64,000 nt of DNA, taken from positions 62,001 to 126,000 of IMG/VR virus record IMGVR_UViG_3300023174_000039; one strand, 5' to 3'. Shown here piece after piece: positions 9,167-17,706 of the stretch. A program made the translations under genes and the position numbers. The notes below the pieces were generated by a model. The model was not told where the DNA came from. It was given only the letters and a program-made list of their open reading frames with translations, and did not search any database. Each line of letters begins with the position of its first letter. Within the stretch, counting starts at the first letter, position 1. Origin of the DNA: a virus.

Positions 9167-9477
9167 TGTCATCACAACTAGCACTAGAACCCAACCAGGT
9201 ATACACGTTCAAAATGAACTCGGGCGAAGAAATGGTTGCCAAAGTCAAGCAATCTGGCGGGGACTGGATTGTTTTAGAAGAACCAGTAAGCATTGCCCCT
9301 GGCCCGCAAGGTATGGGTCTAGTGCCTAGCTTGTTTACCGCAGATCCCAAGGAAGAAATTAAGTTAAATAGTAATAGTATTTCATTGGTATCAAAGACTG
9401 ATGATTCGGTTAGAATGAAATATCTAGAAGCAACAACTGGTATTAAGGTACCAGAGAAGAAACTTATACTAGGATAA
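9163..9477 (+). CDS. Small beta-barrel (Sm/SH3-like?) phage protein
   Basis: A 104-residue protein with ATG codons at 9163 and 9166 overlapping the glutaredoxin stop. The opening YTFKMNSGEEMVAKV resembles the first strands of an Sm-like or SH3-like small barrel. A Gly/Pro loop (APGPQGMG) and two further strand-like segments follow. Comparable proteins occur in T4-like marine phages near baseplate genes. RNA binding would be speculative. It is the last gene before the PAAR protein. Confidence 0.65.
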   Translation: MMSSQLALEPNQVYTFKMNSGEEMVAKVKQSGGDWIVLEEPVSIAPGPQGMGLVPSLFTADPKEEIKLNSNSISLVSKTDDSVRMKYLEATTGIKVPEKKLILG

Positions 9478-9478
9478 T

Positions 9479-9745
9479 ATGCCAGCAGTACAGCGACAAG
9501 GTGATTCAGACACAGGCGGCGGGAAAATACTTTCAGGAGTAGGTTCAGTACGAACCAATGGAATCCCTACTGCCACAATCAACTTGGCTGTTAGTTGGCA
9601 TGGTAAACGAGCGCATTCAGCGGCAAAAACCACCACAGGTGTAAGCAGTGTACGAGTTGAAGGACAACCCATCAGTGTTGCCGGTAATCCCGACACCTGC
9701 GGACACTCTCGTACTGGTGGCAGTGGCGATGTGAGGGCAGGATAA
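9479..9745 (+). CDS. PAAR-repeat tail spike tip protein
   Basis: An 88-residue protein with the hallmarks of PAAR proteins: an N-terminal Pro/Ala segment followed by GD, short glycine-rich beta hairpins (VRTNGIP and VRVEGQPI), and conserved His and Cys residues (HGKRAHS and DTCGHS) that can hold the apical metal ion. It corresponds in role to T4 gp5.4, which caps the central spike and sharpens it for outer-membrane puncture. The next gene begins within its stop codon. Confidence 0.88.
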   Translation: MPAVQRQGDSDTGGGKILSGVGSVRTNGIPTATINLAVSWHGKRAHSAAKTTTGVSSVRVEGQPISVAGNPDTCGHSRTGGSGDVRAG

Positions 9746-11049
9746 TGGCAGGCGCAGGGTTTGGACAACCGGGCACATACACGCCATTGCAATTGATTGC
9801 CTGTGCCGGACTACTACAAAATCAAGGTATCAGTGTTCCTACCACATTGACTAATGCAGTGAGTTCTTACAACTCCTTGACCTTTGTTCAAGATCTAATG
9901 AGCACAATTTCTCTTGGACCTGGGTTTGGGTTGAATGCCGGAGTTATTGCAAGTTTAAAAACACTGGGCAATACTGCATGTCCTGCACTTGGTGCCAGTA
10001 TCCCTTCGGCTTATGCCGGAGTCAATCCTTTGATCCCTACAACACAGACTGGTGGGTTTGGTAACCTGGTTGCAGATAATGCCGCACTGTATCTTGGTAA
10101 TGGTGAAGTTGATCGTTTTTGTCAAGCATACCAAATTGTTGCAGGTTACCGTGGCACAGCGAACGAGCTGATACAAAGTGCTGTGAATGCTACCACATAT
10201 CTTGGACCCACATTTACCACAATGAATGATTTGATCACCGGTCAATTTACCAGTGTGAATTTGGCGTTAAAATGTCTAGGCAGGGACCTTGCACAATTAG
10301 GCAATGCAATCAATCTAGCCAGGCTAGATGATTTTGGTACACCAGCCGCTATGTTACAGCAATTGAGTGATGAGGCAAAAATCACAGCAGGTACATTGAG
10401 TTGTGTGGCATTAAAATTAGCAGAGTATGGATTGACTGAAAGCGATATTGTGTTGTTGTGTACACCTGGTGCAAGTACCAGAACCCCTTCAATGAATGAA
10501 TTCAACACTCTCCAGAAGAAAGCATATCAAGCAATGACCGCAATTGACTCGGACTGTTTGAGTTATGTGCTAGATGTTCTAGGGGTAGTAACTCCCAACA
10601 TTGGCACCATGGCTGACCTGTTGGATTTGAAAAAAATCTTGCCTGAAAGTTGGATTTCTCTCACTGTACAGTCAACAGCACCGCCAGCACCGCCTCCTAG
10701 TCCAGGATCACCACCAGCATCGGAGTTGACAACTAATCCATTAGCAAGCTCAATATTGATATTCAACACCGACGGTTCAGTAAACCCAGCTTTACAAACT
10801 TCACTGGAATTGACAGCATCGTCTTCGGCATCGGTATCACCATCGTCGTCAGCATCGTCGTCGGGACAACTCCCCCCAACATTTACCAACAGTCTAGCAA
10901 TTACCTTGCCAGGCGGCTGTGACGAATTGGCCAAAATAATACCTCCAGACCAAGCAATAGCAAACAAGGCATTTCAGGCAGGATTACAAAGTGTGGGCGG
11001 AATTTCCACTACCACTTTGCCTAGAGTGGCAACAGCACTGTTAGGATAA
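9745..11049 (+). CDS. Virion-like structural protein downstream of PAAR
   Basis: A 434-residue protein with no recognised domain. The first ~300 residues are Ala/Gly/Leu/Thr-rich, predicted mostly helical. Residues ~305-385 form a low-complexity linker rich in Pro and then Ser/Ala, with a polyserine run. The C-terminal ~50 residues return to ordered sequence. Position directly after the PAAR tip, with two more large genes in tandem, suggests a baseplate or spike component. There is no signal peptide or enzyme motif. Confidence 0.75.
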   Translation: MAGAGFGQPGTYTPLQLIACAGLLQNQGISVPTTLTNAVSSYNSLTFVQDLMSTISLGPGFGLNAGVIASLKTLGNTACPALGASIPSAYAGVNPLIPTTQTGGFGNLVADNAALYLGNGEVDRFCQAYQIVAGYRGTANELIQSAVNATTYLGPTFTTMNDLITGQFTSVNLALKCLGRDLAQLGNAINLARLDDFGTPAAMLQQLSDEAKITAGTLSCVALKLAEYGLTESDIVLLCTPGASTRTPSMNEFNTLQKKAYQAMTAIDSDCLSYVLDVLGVVTPNIGTMADLLDLKKILPESWISLTVQSTAPPAPPPSPGSPPASELTTNPLASSILIFNTDGSVNPALQTSLELTASSSASVSPSSSASSSGQLPPTFTNSLAITLPGGCDELAKIIPPDQAIANKAFQAGLQSVGGISTTTLPRVATALLG

Positions 11050-11052
11050 CAC

Positions 11053-11742
11053 ATGGAAACACTCAAAGGTCTACCTCTAGTTGAAAATGTTACAAAACCT
11101 GTGCCAGACACAGTGACAACTTATTACAAAGATACATTTGCCAAAGGCACAGGAGAGTTTGGTACATTTACCATGCAAGACTTTTTAGGCTCGGCTATAG
11201 GTACAGTAACAACACCAACAATGCAAAATATAGTGGCCACACTGCGCAACATGAATATCACTGCTTTGACAAGTCTATATCACCAGATGTTGCTGACCGT
11301 GCAAGGTGCGTACAATGATCCGTTGTATCCTCCGCAGATAATTATACCTTCAGGACCAGCAGCAGGAACATATGCCAATGGCAATGCCGCATTTACTTCT
11401 GGACTTATACCAGCGGCAAACACATTGATATCAAGTTTGATCTCTACATATCCTTCTGCTACCAGTTCGTTGAACAATAGCACATCTGCCATTTGTGAAC
11501 AATATGTATATGAATATACCAATCAGACCAAAGCAGGGCTAGCATTTGCTGATCTTGTGTCTGGAAGTCAGCAGGCTACCATCAGTTTTGCAAGCGGACT
11601 AGCATCAGCAGGATTAGACACACAGATTGGCGGACAAAGCAGTTACCTTTCAACTGTGGCAAATACAGCGACTCAGACTGGACAAGCAATTCTTGGAGCA
11701 TTGCGAGAAGGTCGGAACAACACATTAATGGACAAAACATGA
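11053..11742 (+). CDS. Virion-like structural protein
   Basis: A 229-residue protein, Thr/Ser/Ala-rich, with no recognised domain. It starts three bases after its neighbour's stop, and its own stop overlaps the next ATG, so the three genes from 9745 to 12902 form one translational block. Its composition, with few charges and many short hydrophobic helices, resembles that of the preceding protein, so the two may interact in the tail. Confidence 0.72.
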   Translation: METLKGLPLVENVTKPVPDTVTTYYKDTFAKGTGEFGTFTMQDFLGSAIGTVTTPTMQNIVATLRNMNITALTSLYHQMLLTVQGAYNDPLYPPQIIIPSGPAAGTYANGNAAFTSGLIPAANTLISSLISTYPSATSSLNNSTSAICEQYVYEYTNQTKAGLAFADLVSGSQQATISFASGLASAGLDTQIGGQSSYLSTVANTATQTGQAILGALREGRNNTLMDKT

Positions 11743-12902
11743 GCATCAAACATGATAATGTTGTTCCCAGCAATTGGCCCGGAGTACAAGAGTCTACTGG
11801 AATTCCGTCGGCTATTGTATCGTCAGTTGATCCTGCCACACGAGGCACTGTTAGGTATCTTAATTCACGTGGCCAAGGGCAACAAGCACTGCTAGTAAAT
11901 AATACATTGCCACCTCAAGCATTGCCTCCGGTGGCCAAGTATCAAGTGCCTGGTAATGCAAACTCTACAGACTATTCATGTGGCAACGAAGCAAGAGAAA
12001 AAATATTAAATGAACCGATCCCAGCTCCACCAGTTATTGTTGAAGTACTGGGATTTTATGCAAATGACGACTCTATGCCCCTGGGATATGATCCCACACT
12101 ACCAGCAAGTCAGTTGATAGTCAACACTGACTTCTGGGTAAATCTAAGGATACAGCCCAGTGTCGGATTGGATGGATTTGATCCCACTATTATATTCTTA
12201 AACAACAACATTGACGGCACCGCTTATCCTAGCCCCGCTGGGTATCCAGGTACTTTTGCTGGTAATGGCGCATCAGACTTTGGCGGAGCAGTTTATAAAG
12301 TCCCTAGCTTTTATATAGGTCAAGTGGGCCTGGCCACAATGACATTCACTGCCGGACAGCCAACAGTTAATACAACATTTGGTACTGCAACAGGAGCGAT
12401 TCCAATTGTGTCTGTGCCCACAGTGGTAGTAGCCACCGTTGAACAACAAGGATGGTTTCCTGGGATACCGGCACCCTTACCTGAAGATCCTACACCTCCT
12501 GCGGCGACTGTTCCTGAAACAGCCGATGCAAATGTTGATTCGGTGTATGTTGGCCAGGCATTGCAACTGGCAATAGTTGGTCCTCCATCTGCAACATATT
12601 CTTACACTCTGCCCTGGGCATCAGGAACCAGCACTACTGACTCAAATGGTAGAGGCATCATACCTGGCATTGCCATGCAAGCCGGCACCTGGCCGTTTAC
12701 CGTGATATTCTCAGGAATTGCACCTGTGTCCAAAACATTCTTAGTGATGGATAGTTACACTGCACCTGACGGATTCAATGGCAGTGATGCCGACGGCAAT
12801 GCAGCCTCTGCCGATGGTGACGGTGACGGAGGTGATGGGGATGGTGGAGATGGCGGTGGCGGCGACGGTGGTGGTGGTGGCGGGGGCGGGGGCGCCATGT
12901 AA
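11739..12902 (+). CDS. Virion-like protein with a Gly/Asp-rich tail
   Basis: 387 residues. Residues ~15-60 (STGIPSAIVSSVDPATRGTV and on) resemble an OB- or gp5-like entry segment. The middle consists of Pro/Gly-rich beta domains, possibly Ig-like (residues ~250-335). The C-terminus is a repetitive run of Asp and Gly ending in about ten glycines. Acidic Gly/Asp tails can bind calcium, but this is only inference. A strong terminator follows at once, ending the spike gene block that began with PAAR. Confidence 0.74.
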   Translation: MSIKHDNVVPSNWPGVQESTGIPSAIVSSVDPATRGTVRYLNSRGQGQQALLVNNTLPPQALPPVAKYQVPGNANSTDYSCGNEAREKILNEPIPAPPVIVEVLGFYANDDSMPLGYDPTLPASQLIVNTDFWVNLRIQPSVGLDGFDPTIIFLNNNIDGTAYPSPAGYPGTFAGNGASDFGGAVYKVPSFYIGQVGLATMTFTAGQPTVNTTFGTATGAIPIVSVPTVVVATVEQQGWFPGIPAPLPEDPTPPAATVPETADANVDSVYVGQALQLAIVGPPSATYSYTLPWASGTSTTDSNGRGIIPGIAMQAGTWPFTVIFSGIAPVSKTFLVMDSYTAPDGFNGSDADGNAASADGDGDGGDGDGGDGGGGDGGGGGGGGGAM

Positions 12903-12922
12903 AATAGCCCAAAAATTCACTC

Positions 12923-12952
12923 AAAAATGTGGCTTTTTAGCCACATTTTTTT
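12923..12952 (+). terminator. Rho-independent terminator after the virion block
   Basis: A twelve-base-pair stem (AAAAATGTGGCT pairing with its complement) with a four-T loop, running into a T tract. The -35 box of the next promoter begins two bases later, so termination of virion genes and initiation of small genes are directly juxtaposed. Confidence 0.9.
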
Positions 12953-12954
12953 GG

Positions 12955-12983
12955 TTGACCAATAATTCCCCATTTGCTATAAT
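12955..12983 (+). promoter_or_regulatory. Sigma70-type promoter, cassette copy 1
   Basis: TTGACC and TATAAT are separated by 17 bases, followed by ACTTGTATAGTAATT and an AAAAAGGAG ribosome-binding site. The whole segment from -35 to ribosome-binding site recurs almost unchanged at 13286, 54189 and 54679. Confidence 0.9.
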
Positions 12984-13013
12984 ACTTGTATAGTAATTAA
13001 AAAGGAGTTAGCA

Positions 13014-13289
13014 ATGCGAGCACTTTCTACATTTATTGACAACAAAAACCGTTATGCCAGTCTGTTCCGAGGCCAGCGTACAGAACCCTTGTACGAAGTT
13101 CAAACAGTCGCTGGTCGCATGCGTGTGGCCAAAATGATTGATTCAGACCTGAGCCCAGAGAATCTTTCTTGCGATGGTGAATTGCCCAGAGCAGAAGTTA
13201 ACAGACGCTACCGCGAACTCACAGCGGCCGCCCGAGATCTTATTAAATTAGACCCTTCAATGGCTCAACACATGTACGAATTTGGTTGA
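13014..13289 (+). CDS. Small phage protein behind promoter cassette 1
   Basis: 91 residues, basic, with no recognised domain. It begins after AAAAAGGAG at a good distance. An N-terminal RYASLFRGQRTEPLYEVQ segment precedes a helical C-terminus with many Arg, Asp and Glu residues. Its TGA stop lies inside the -35 box of the next promoter (TTGACC at 13286). Its own strong promoter and small size suggest an early host-interaction gene, but this is inference. Confidence 0.75.
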   Translation: MRALSTFIDNKNRYASLFRGQRTEPLYEVQTVAGRMRVAKMIDSDLSPENLSCDGELPRAEVNRRYRELTAAARDLIKLDPSMAQHMYEFG

Positions 13290-13314
13290 CCAATAAATCC
13301 CAATTTGTTATAAT
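13286..13314 (+). promoter_or_regulatory. Sigma70-type promoter, cassette copy 2
   Basis: TTGACC, 17-base spacer, TATAAT, then the same downstream sequence as copy 1 with one base changed (GTAACT for GTAATT). The -35 box contains the stop codon of the preceding gene. Confidence 0.9.
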
Positions 13315-13343
13315 ACTTGTATAGTAACTAAAAGGAGTCCTGA

Positions 13344-13616
13344 ATGAACGTCAAAGAAATTAATTCTGCTATTATGTTTGGTAATCTCACCAATGACGAA
13401 CTGTCTACAGTAATTGATGCTGTGAAGTTTGCTCGTTCTCAACTTACTCAACAAAAGAAACGTATTTTTTCAATTGGTGATTCCGTAAAGTTCACCAGCA
13501 ATCGCAACGGCCTAACCTACGTGGGCACCGTGCGCAAGGTCAAAATCAAATTTGTTCTGGTTAACACACCTGGCGGCCTGTTCAATGTACCGGCCAACAT
13601 GTTGGAGGCAGCATGA
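13344..13616 (+). CDS. Small protein with a KOW/SH3-like C-terminal half
   Basis: 90 residues after an AAAAGGAG site. Residues 1-35 form a helix (LTNDELSTVIDAVKFARSQL). Residues 42-88 (FSIGDSVKF, a turn, then VGTVRKVKIKFVLVN and a final hydrophobic segment) look like a small beta-barrel of the KOW/SH3 type seen in nucleic-acid-binding proteins. The function is unknown. Its stop overlaps the next small gene. Confidence 0.75.
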   Translation: MNVKEINSAIMFGNLTNDELSTVIDAVKFARSQLTQQKKRIFSIGDSVKFTSNRNGLTYVGTVRKVKIKFVLVNTPGGLFNVPANMLEAA

Positions 13617-13783
13617 CCATCAAGCCCTTTCGCATCTGGCTTACCGATGTATGGCGAGACAATTGTGAAGAGAACGATGGCTGGGGTCAGCCTAGAATGA
13701 CCATGCCAGAATATTTTGCAAAATACAAGTGGTGGCTCAAACGTGAGTACCAGTATCAAAAAGGAGTTAGACGTGGGTCTTGA
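13613..13783 (+). CDS. 56-residue basic, Trp-rich protein
   Basis: The ATG at 13613 overlaps the previous gene's stop (ATGA), and the frame runs 56 codons to TGA at 13781. It contains several Trp residues (WLTDVW, KYKWWLK) and ends basic. The frame contains the ribosome-binding site of the next gene near its end. No family is recognised. The overlap at both ends supports real translation. Confidence 0.65.
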   Translation: MTIKPFRIWLTDVWRDNCEENDGWGQPRMTMPEYFAKYKWWLKREYQYQKGVRRGS

Positions 13784-14177
13784 TATGTATGCATATGTGG
13801 CCGCTAGAGCAGACCAGCAACGTGAATTCTACGATGGGTGTGAGCTCAAGGACGGTGAATACACCAATCCCAATGTAACACAACCACGTGAGATCGCTTA
13901 CTGGCGTAAACATCCTAACCTGCATGGCTGGATGCAAAAACTTTGGGAATCACGTGGTAACTCTGGCGACTTTAATGGTGATGAACTTGAGCTAACATAC
14001 GACGATCTTGAAATATTAGAACTTGATGTTATTGCTGGCACACTGCCTGGCACCACAGGATTCTTTTTTGGTAATGACGCCGATGACCACTACAGGGAAC
14101 AGGATCTTGAGTTCATTAAGAATGCTCGAGCAGAGTTGTTTATGGGTTTAAAAGTGTTTTATAATAGTTCCTGGTAA
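13773..14177 (+). CDS. Conserved 'GLDMYAY' phage/plasmid protein
   Basis: I place the start at GTG 13773, seven bases after AAGGAG, giving 134 residues beginning MGLDMYAYVAA. That N-terminus is typical of a widespread family in phages and mobile elements, usually with a following EIAYWRKHPNLHGWM segment, which is also present here. The family is sometimes annotated misleadingly as phosphoglycerate kinase; I know of no demonstrated function. ATG 13785 is an alternative start. Confidence 0.8.
   Translation: MGLDMYAYVAARADQQREFYDGCELKDGEYTNPNVTQPREIAYWRKHPNLHGWMQKLWESRGNSGDFNGDELELTYDDLEILELDVIAGTLPGTTGFFFGNDADDHYREQDLEFIKNARAELFMGLKVFYNSSW
14136..14165 (+). promoter_or_regulatory. Weak candidate promoter for DNA ligase
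   Basis: TTGTTT and a perfect TATAAT are separated by 18 bases, within the last codons of the preceding gene and 24 bases upstream of the ligase ATG. The -10 box is good and the -35 box is poor. Confidence 0.4.
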
Positions 14178-14189
14178 TCAAGTAAATAT

Positions 14190-15563
14190 ATGAATGAAAC
14201 AAACTTCTCAGACCCAAGGTTCAGCGGGATAATGGCGGCAGGTTGGATCCGCGATCTCGAAAGCTCGGACAGCCGTATACACAAAGAAAAAACAATTGAA
14301 AAGGCCTTGATGGCAGCCAAACTAGGCAGTGCCGATGCACAGGCCTTCTTGTTCAACTGTTACCAAGCCTACAATCCTTTCTATGTGTTTGGCGTTCGAC
14401 AAGTGCCAGAAACTCAAGGGTTGACTGGCCAACCAAACCATTGGCCTGGATTTTGGGCCTTGCTAGAAAGTCTGCGTACTCGTAGTATCACTGGCAATCG
14501 CGCAAGAGAAGCAATCGAAACTTGCAGTCAGATGTTTGACTCAGAAGAGTGGAATGGACTGGCTCGACGTGTGTTAATCAAAGACTTGCGATGCGGTATC
14601 ACAGACAAAACGCTCAACAAAGTACTGAGCAAAACAGAATACAAAATTCCCGTGTTCAGTTGCCAACTAGCACAAGACTCTACGGACCATCCCAAAAAGC
14701 TCAAAGGCATCAAGCGCCTTGAGTGCAAGCTAGATGGTGTACGTGTGTTGGCAGTGGTGTCAGGTGATGCGTGTACCTTGTACAGTCGCAATGGCAAAGA
14801 GTTTGAGAACTTCCCACAGATTGCTGACTTCATTGAAGAGCATCGTAAATCTTTTCAACACAGCTCGGGGTTCGGTGGACAGTTTGTGTTAGATGGTGAG
14901 ATTGTGGGCAAGAATTTTCAAGACTTGATGAAACAGGCTCAACGCAAGAGCAATGCCAAAACAACCAACATGGTTTATCATGTGTTTGACATCTTGCCTC
15001 TGACCGAGTTCCGTGAAGGCTTTTGTAATTTGCAACAGCACAAACGTATTGATTTGCTGAAACGTGCTCAAGCAACGTTGCCGGAAAAAGGTTGTGTGCA
15101 GATCATGCCTGGAATGGATGTGGACCTGGACACCGCAGAAGGACATGATGTCATGCGCAGATTTGCCGAAGCTTCAGTAGAAGAAGGTTACGAAGGCATC
15201 ATGATCAAGAGCATGGATGCACCTTATGAATGCAAACGCAGTGACTTTTGGATGAAATGGAAACCCACTATCACAGTTGATCTCGATATTGTGGGTTTTG
15301 AAGAAGGTACTGGTCGCAATGCAGGCCGGTTGGGTGCTATAATATGTGAAGGGGAAGACAGTGGGCGAAAAATTCGTGTTAATGTTGGCAGCGGCTTCAG
15401 CGATAGCGATCGTGATGAGTATTGGCTCAACCGGGATACACTTCTTGGTAACGTGGTTGAAGTCGAAGCTGACGTTGTTACCCAAAATCAAGACGGATCA
15501 TATAGCCTGAGATTCCCTCGCTTTATGAGATTTCGTGGATTTGAACCAGGAGAAAAACTTTGA
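14190..15563 (+). CDS. ATP-dependent DNA ligase
   Basis: 457 residues, close in size to T4 gp30. The adenylation motif is CKLDGVR (Lys near residue 176), followed by the other nucleotidyltransferase motifs: LYSRNGKEF (III), FVLDGEI (IIIa), EGIMIKS (IV) and WMKWKP (V). A C-terminal OB-fold domain follows. An N-terminal ~160-residue helical domain is as in T4-type ligases. It seals nicks in phage replication and repair. The stop overlaps the next TTG start. Confidence 0.95.
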   Translation: MNETNFSDPRFSGIMAAGWIRDLESSDSRIHKEKTIEKALMAAKLGSADAQAFLFNCYQAYNPFYVFGVRQVPETQGLTGQPNHWPGFWALLESLRTRSITGNRAREAIETCSQMFDSEEWNGLARRVLIKDLRCGITDKTLNKVLSKTEYKIPVFSCQLAQDSTDHPKKLKGIKRLECKLDGVRVLAVVSGDACTLYSRNGKEFENFPQIADFIEEHRKSFQHSSGFGGQFVLDGEIVGKNFQDLMKQAQRKSNAKTTNMVYHVFDILPLTEFREGFCNLQQHKRIDLLKRAQATLPEKGCVQIMPGMDVDLDTAEGHDVMRRFAEASVEEGYEGIMIKSMDAPYECKRSDFWMKWKPTITVDLDIVGFEEGTGRNAGRLGAIICEGEDSGRKIRVNVGSGFSDSDRDEYWLNRDTLLGNVVEVEADVVTQNQDGSYSLRFPRFMRFRGFEPGEKL

Positions 15564-15991
15564 AAATTGGACTCAGTTATAGTCGGTGTGTGCGAGACAT
15601 TGTTGATGGTCGAGTAGACATTGATGATGTGCTGGTTATCATTGCTCGCACTGATTTTGATCCCAACAATGACGAGCAATGGCAGGGTATCTGGGAAGGA
15701 TACGGAGGAGGTCAAACCTTTGGCAATCCATTTGGAGGCCACGAGTGGATGGACTACTCAGCTGAACACGAACACAAGTTTCGACAGGTCACAATTGACT
15801 TGTGGAATCAAGGCAAGTTTCACCAGCCACGTAAGTTTGGTGCACAACCTGCTCGCCGACCTGAATTTTGGTTGGAAGCGGTGTTACCCAGCGAAGAGCT
15901 GGAACACAATGCCGCGGCAAAAGATGCATGGAACAAGTTTCAAATGGTGGCCAGCCTAACCAATGTTAAATTAAACAAGGACTATCAATGA
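15560..15991 (+). CDS. Conserved phage protein, unknown
   Basis: 143 residues from a TTG start that overlaps the ligase stop (TTTGA). The first half contains VDIDDVLVIIARTDFDP and a Trp/Gly-rich loop (QWQGIWEGYGGG, GGHEWMDY); the second half is helical. There are no recognised catalytic motifs. Such proteins are common beside ligase genes in T4-like phages, but I know of no function. Confidence 0.72.
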   Translation: MKIGLSYSRCVRDIVDGRVDIDDVLVIIARTDFDPNNDEQWQGIWEGYGGGQTFGNPFGGHEWMDYSAEHEHKFRQVTIDLWNQGKFHQPRKFGAQPARRPEFWLEAVLPSEELEHNAAAKDAWNKFQMVASLTNVKLNKDYQ

Positions 15992-16215
15992 GTAGACGTA
16001 TTGGACCTATCACACTAGACGGCGACACCGCCGATCGTATTACCTTACTTACTTTAAAAGAGTACCGGGCGTATCTCAAGAAAGAACTTACAGAGTGGAA
16101 AAAGAATCCCAAGACTGATACCAACCCAGGAGGTGTTTGGTTGCACTCTGAAGATGTTGTGACCAACACTCAGGTAATTGAAGCACTGACCACAGTTATA
16201 AAGCAATACGAATGA
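15988..16215 (+). CDS. Small phage protein, unknown
   Basis: 75 residues, overlapping its neighbours by ATGA junctions on both sides. A predicted long helix (LLTLKEYRAYLKKELTEWKKN) is followed by a Gly/Trp turn and a second helix. No domain is recognised. Confidence 0.7.
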   Translation: MSRRIGPITLDGDTADRITLLTLKEYRAYLKKELTEWKKNPKTDTNPGGVWLHSEDVVTNTQVIEALTTVIKQYE

Positions 16216-16442
16216 AAGCACAATCAGCAAACGGTGTAACCGGACACCTAATACAGATATTCACAGGACAAACTGTGTTTCGAGTGTACGATGACAATCA
16301 AAACTTTGTTGACTACGACTTGCGACACAGCGATTTAACTGTTACAATTACAGATGAAGATGCATATTTTTATCGTGACGAATACAACGATGTGCTAGAT
16401 CACGCACCAGAAACATTAGGAAAATACGATGGCAAAAACTAA
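16212..16442 (+). CDS. Small acidic phage protein, unknown
   Basis: 76 residues starting within the previous stop codon. Beta-strand-like N-terminal half (VTGHLIQIFTGQTVFRVYD), acidic C-terminal half rich in Asp, Tyr and Glu. The last 14 bases overlap the next gene in another frame. No function can be assigned. Confidence 0.7.
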   Translation: MKAQSANGVTGHLIQIFTGQTVFRVYDDNQNFVDYDLRHSDLTVTITDEDAYFYRDEYNDVLDHAPETLGKYDGKN

Positions 16443-16641
16443 AGCAGTAAATAAAATCAGTGACAAGTTGGCCAAGGTCAACGAGTCATTCACAGTATAC
16501 ATGTATGACAATGCATACATGATTGAAGTATCAGGGCGCGACAGCGAGAATGAATATAAAACGGTCAAGCTCATGGTTCCTACCTTGGACCAGCTACAGG
16601 CCTTGATCAAAGAAACTACAGAAATGGAAAAGGACGATTAA
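16429..16641 (+). CDS. Small phage protein, unknown
   Basis: 70 residues. It is charged, with a Lys-rich start, a central beta segment (FTVYMYDNAYMIEVSGRD) and a C-terminal helix. It overlaps the preceding gene by 14 bases and ends two bases before the peroxiredoxin start. No family is recognised. Confidence 0.65.
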   Translation: MAKTKAVNKISDKLAKVNESFTVYMYDNAYMIEVSGRDSENEYKTVKLMVPTLDQLQALIKETTEMEKDD

Positions 16642-16643
16642 TT

Positions 16644-17168
16644 ATGACACAGAACAAAATACCCAGTGTAACATTTGCGTTTCGTGAGGGCGACGAAGAA
16701 CCCAAAGGCGGTGGCTGCCCAATTGGCGGAGCATTTGTTTTTAAAACAACCGATGAGTTGTTTGCCAAAAAGAAAGTGATACTGTTTAGCTTGCCCGGTG
16801 CATTCACACCCACTTGCTCAACATATCAGTTGCCCGGGTTTGAAAAACAATACAAGAACTTCCAGGCTCGCGGCATTGATGAGATCTACTGCATCAGCGT
16901 CAACGACGGGTTTGTTATGAATGAATGGGCACGTTCGCTAAAAATCAAGAATGTCAAGGTCATTCCTGATGGTGCTGGCTTGTTTACAGACGCCATGGGC
17001 ATGTTGGTTGACATGAGTGCCATTGGATTTGCCTGGCGCAGTCGCCGATATGCAGCCGTGATCAACGACGGTGTAATTGAGCACATGTTTTTAGAACCTG
17101 ATTCAAGCGAAACAGATCCTGATCCATATGGTGTTTCCAGTCCTGAAAATTTGATGAAGCACCTTTAA
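16644..17168 (+). CDS. Peroxiredoxin (Prx5/AhpE-like)
   Basis: 174 residues with the peroxidatic-cysteine motif PGAFTPTCS near residue 54, which is the P-x3-T-x2-C signature of peroxiredoxins; the wording is that of the Prx5 subfamily. An Arg late in the chain (AWRSRRYAAV) fits the active-site arginine. It reduces hydrogen peroxide or organic peroxides using thiol donors such as glutathione/glutaredoxin, and a glutaredoxin is encoded in the window. It may protect infected cells, or the radical and Fe-S enzymes, from oxidation. Confidence 0.93.
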   Translation: MTQNKIPSVTFAFREGDEEPKGGGCPIGGAFVFKTTDELFAKKKVILFSLPGAFTPTCSTYQLPGFEKQYKNFQARGIDEIYCISVNDGFVMNEWARSLKIKNVKVIPDGAGLFTDAMGMLVDMSAIGFAWRSRRYAAVINDGVIEHMFLEPDSSETDPDPYGVSSPENLMKHL

Positions 17169-17177
17169 GGAAACGTC

Positions 17178-17543
17178 ATGTTCAGTGTTTTGAAGTTTAT
17201 TTACATTGTGTTCAAGGCCTTTAGAGACGGATTAAACCCCAATCTTAACAGCCTGCGGTATGCACCAACATATGTAAAATATCTAACCAGCATTTTGCTA
17301 GCCTGTTTTTGGTGTCTAGCATTTGGTATCTATATTGGCGAACTATTGATCATTGGTTATAACATGATTGGACACATTGCTCTCATCAGCATGGCCTTTG
17401 CCACAGGCATTGTCATGCAGGTGTTTAAACGCACATACGGCCCTAGGCTAGGAACTGAAGATTATCTCCGCCAGCCTGACAGAAGCAGTCGGTGTGATGA
17501 ACTCACAGATGAACAACGTAGAGAACTGGCCACACGAATATGA
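17178..17543 (+). CDS. Two-helix membrane protein, unknown
   Basis: 121 residues after an AAGGAAA site. Two adjacent transmembrane segments (about residues 35-58 and 62-82) are flanked by a basic N-terminal region and a charged C-terminal tail of about 35 residues. No family is recognised. The stop overlaps a small Cys-rich gene. Confidence 0.72.
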   Translation: MFSVLKFIYIVFKAFRDGLNPNLNSLRYAPTYVKYLTSILLACFWCLAFGIYIGELLIIGYNMIGHIALISMAFATGIVMQVFKRTYGPRLGTEDYLRQPDRSSRCDELTDEQRRELATRI

Positions 17544-17704
17544 ACGATTTGAAATTTACCACTGCTGGTGAGTACATGAAGGACGACAGGTGCGATGGTA
17601 CCTGTATCATTGACACAGAAGATGAATGTTGGTGCGGACGCAAATGGGATGGACAAAAGATGTGTTTACCAACAGCAAATGACAATGTGTACTATGGAGC
17701 ATAA
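17540..17704 (+). CDS. 54-residue Cys-rich protein
   Basis: The ATG at 17540 overlaps the preceding stop and the frame runs to TAA at 17702. Five cysteines are spaced C-x3-C, then C-x-C, then a final Cys (DRCDGTC, ECWCGR, KMCL), which could hold a zinc ion or disulfides. The rest is acidic. The tight junctions to both neighbours support expression. No family is recognised. Confidence 0.6.
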   Translation: MNDLKFTTAGEYMKDDRCDGTCIIDTEDECWCGRKWDGQKMCLPTANDNVYYGA

Positions 17705-17706
17705 CT

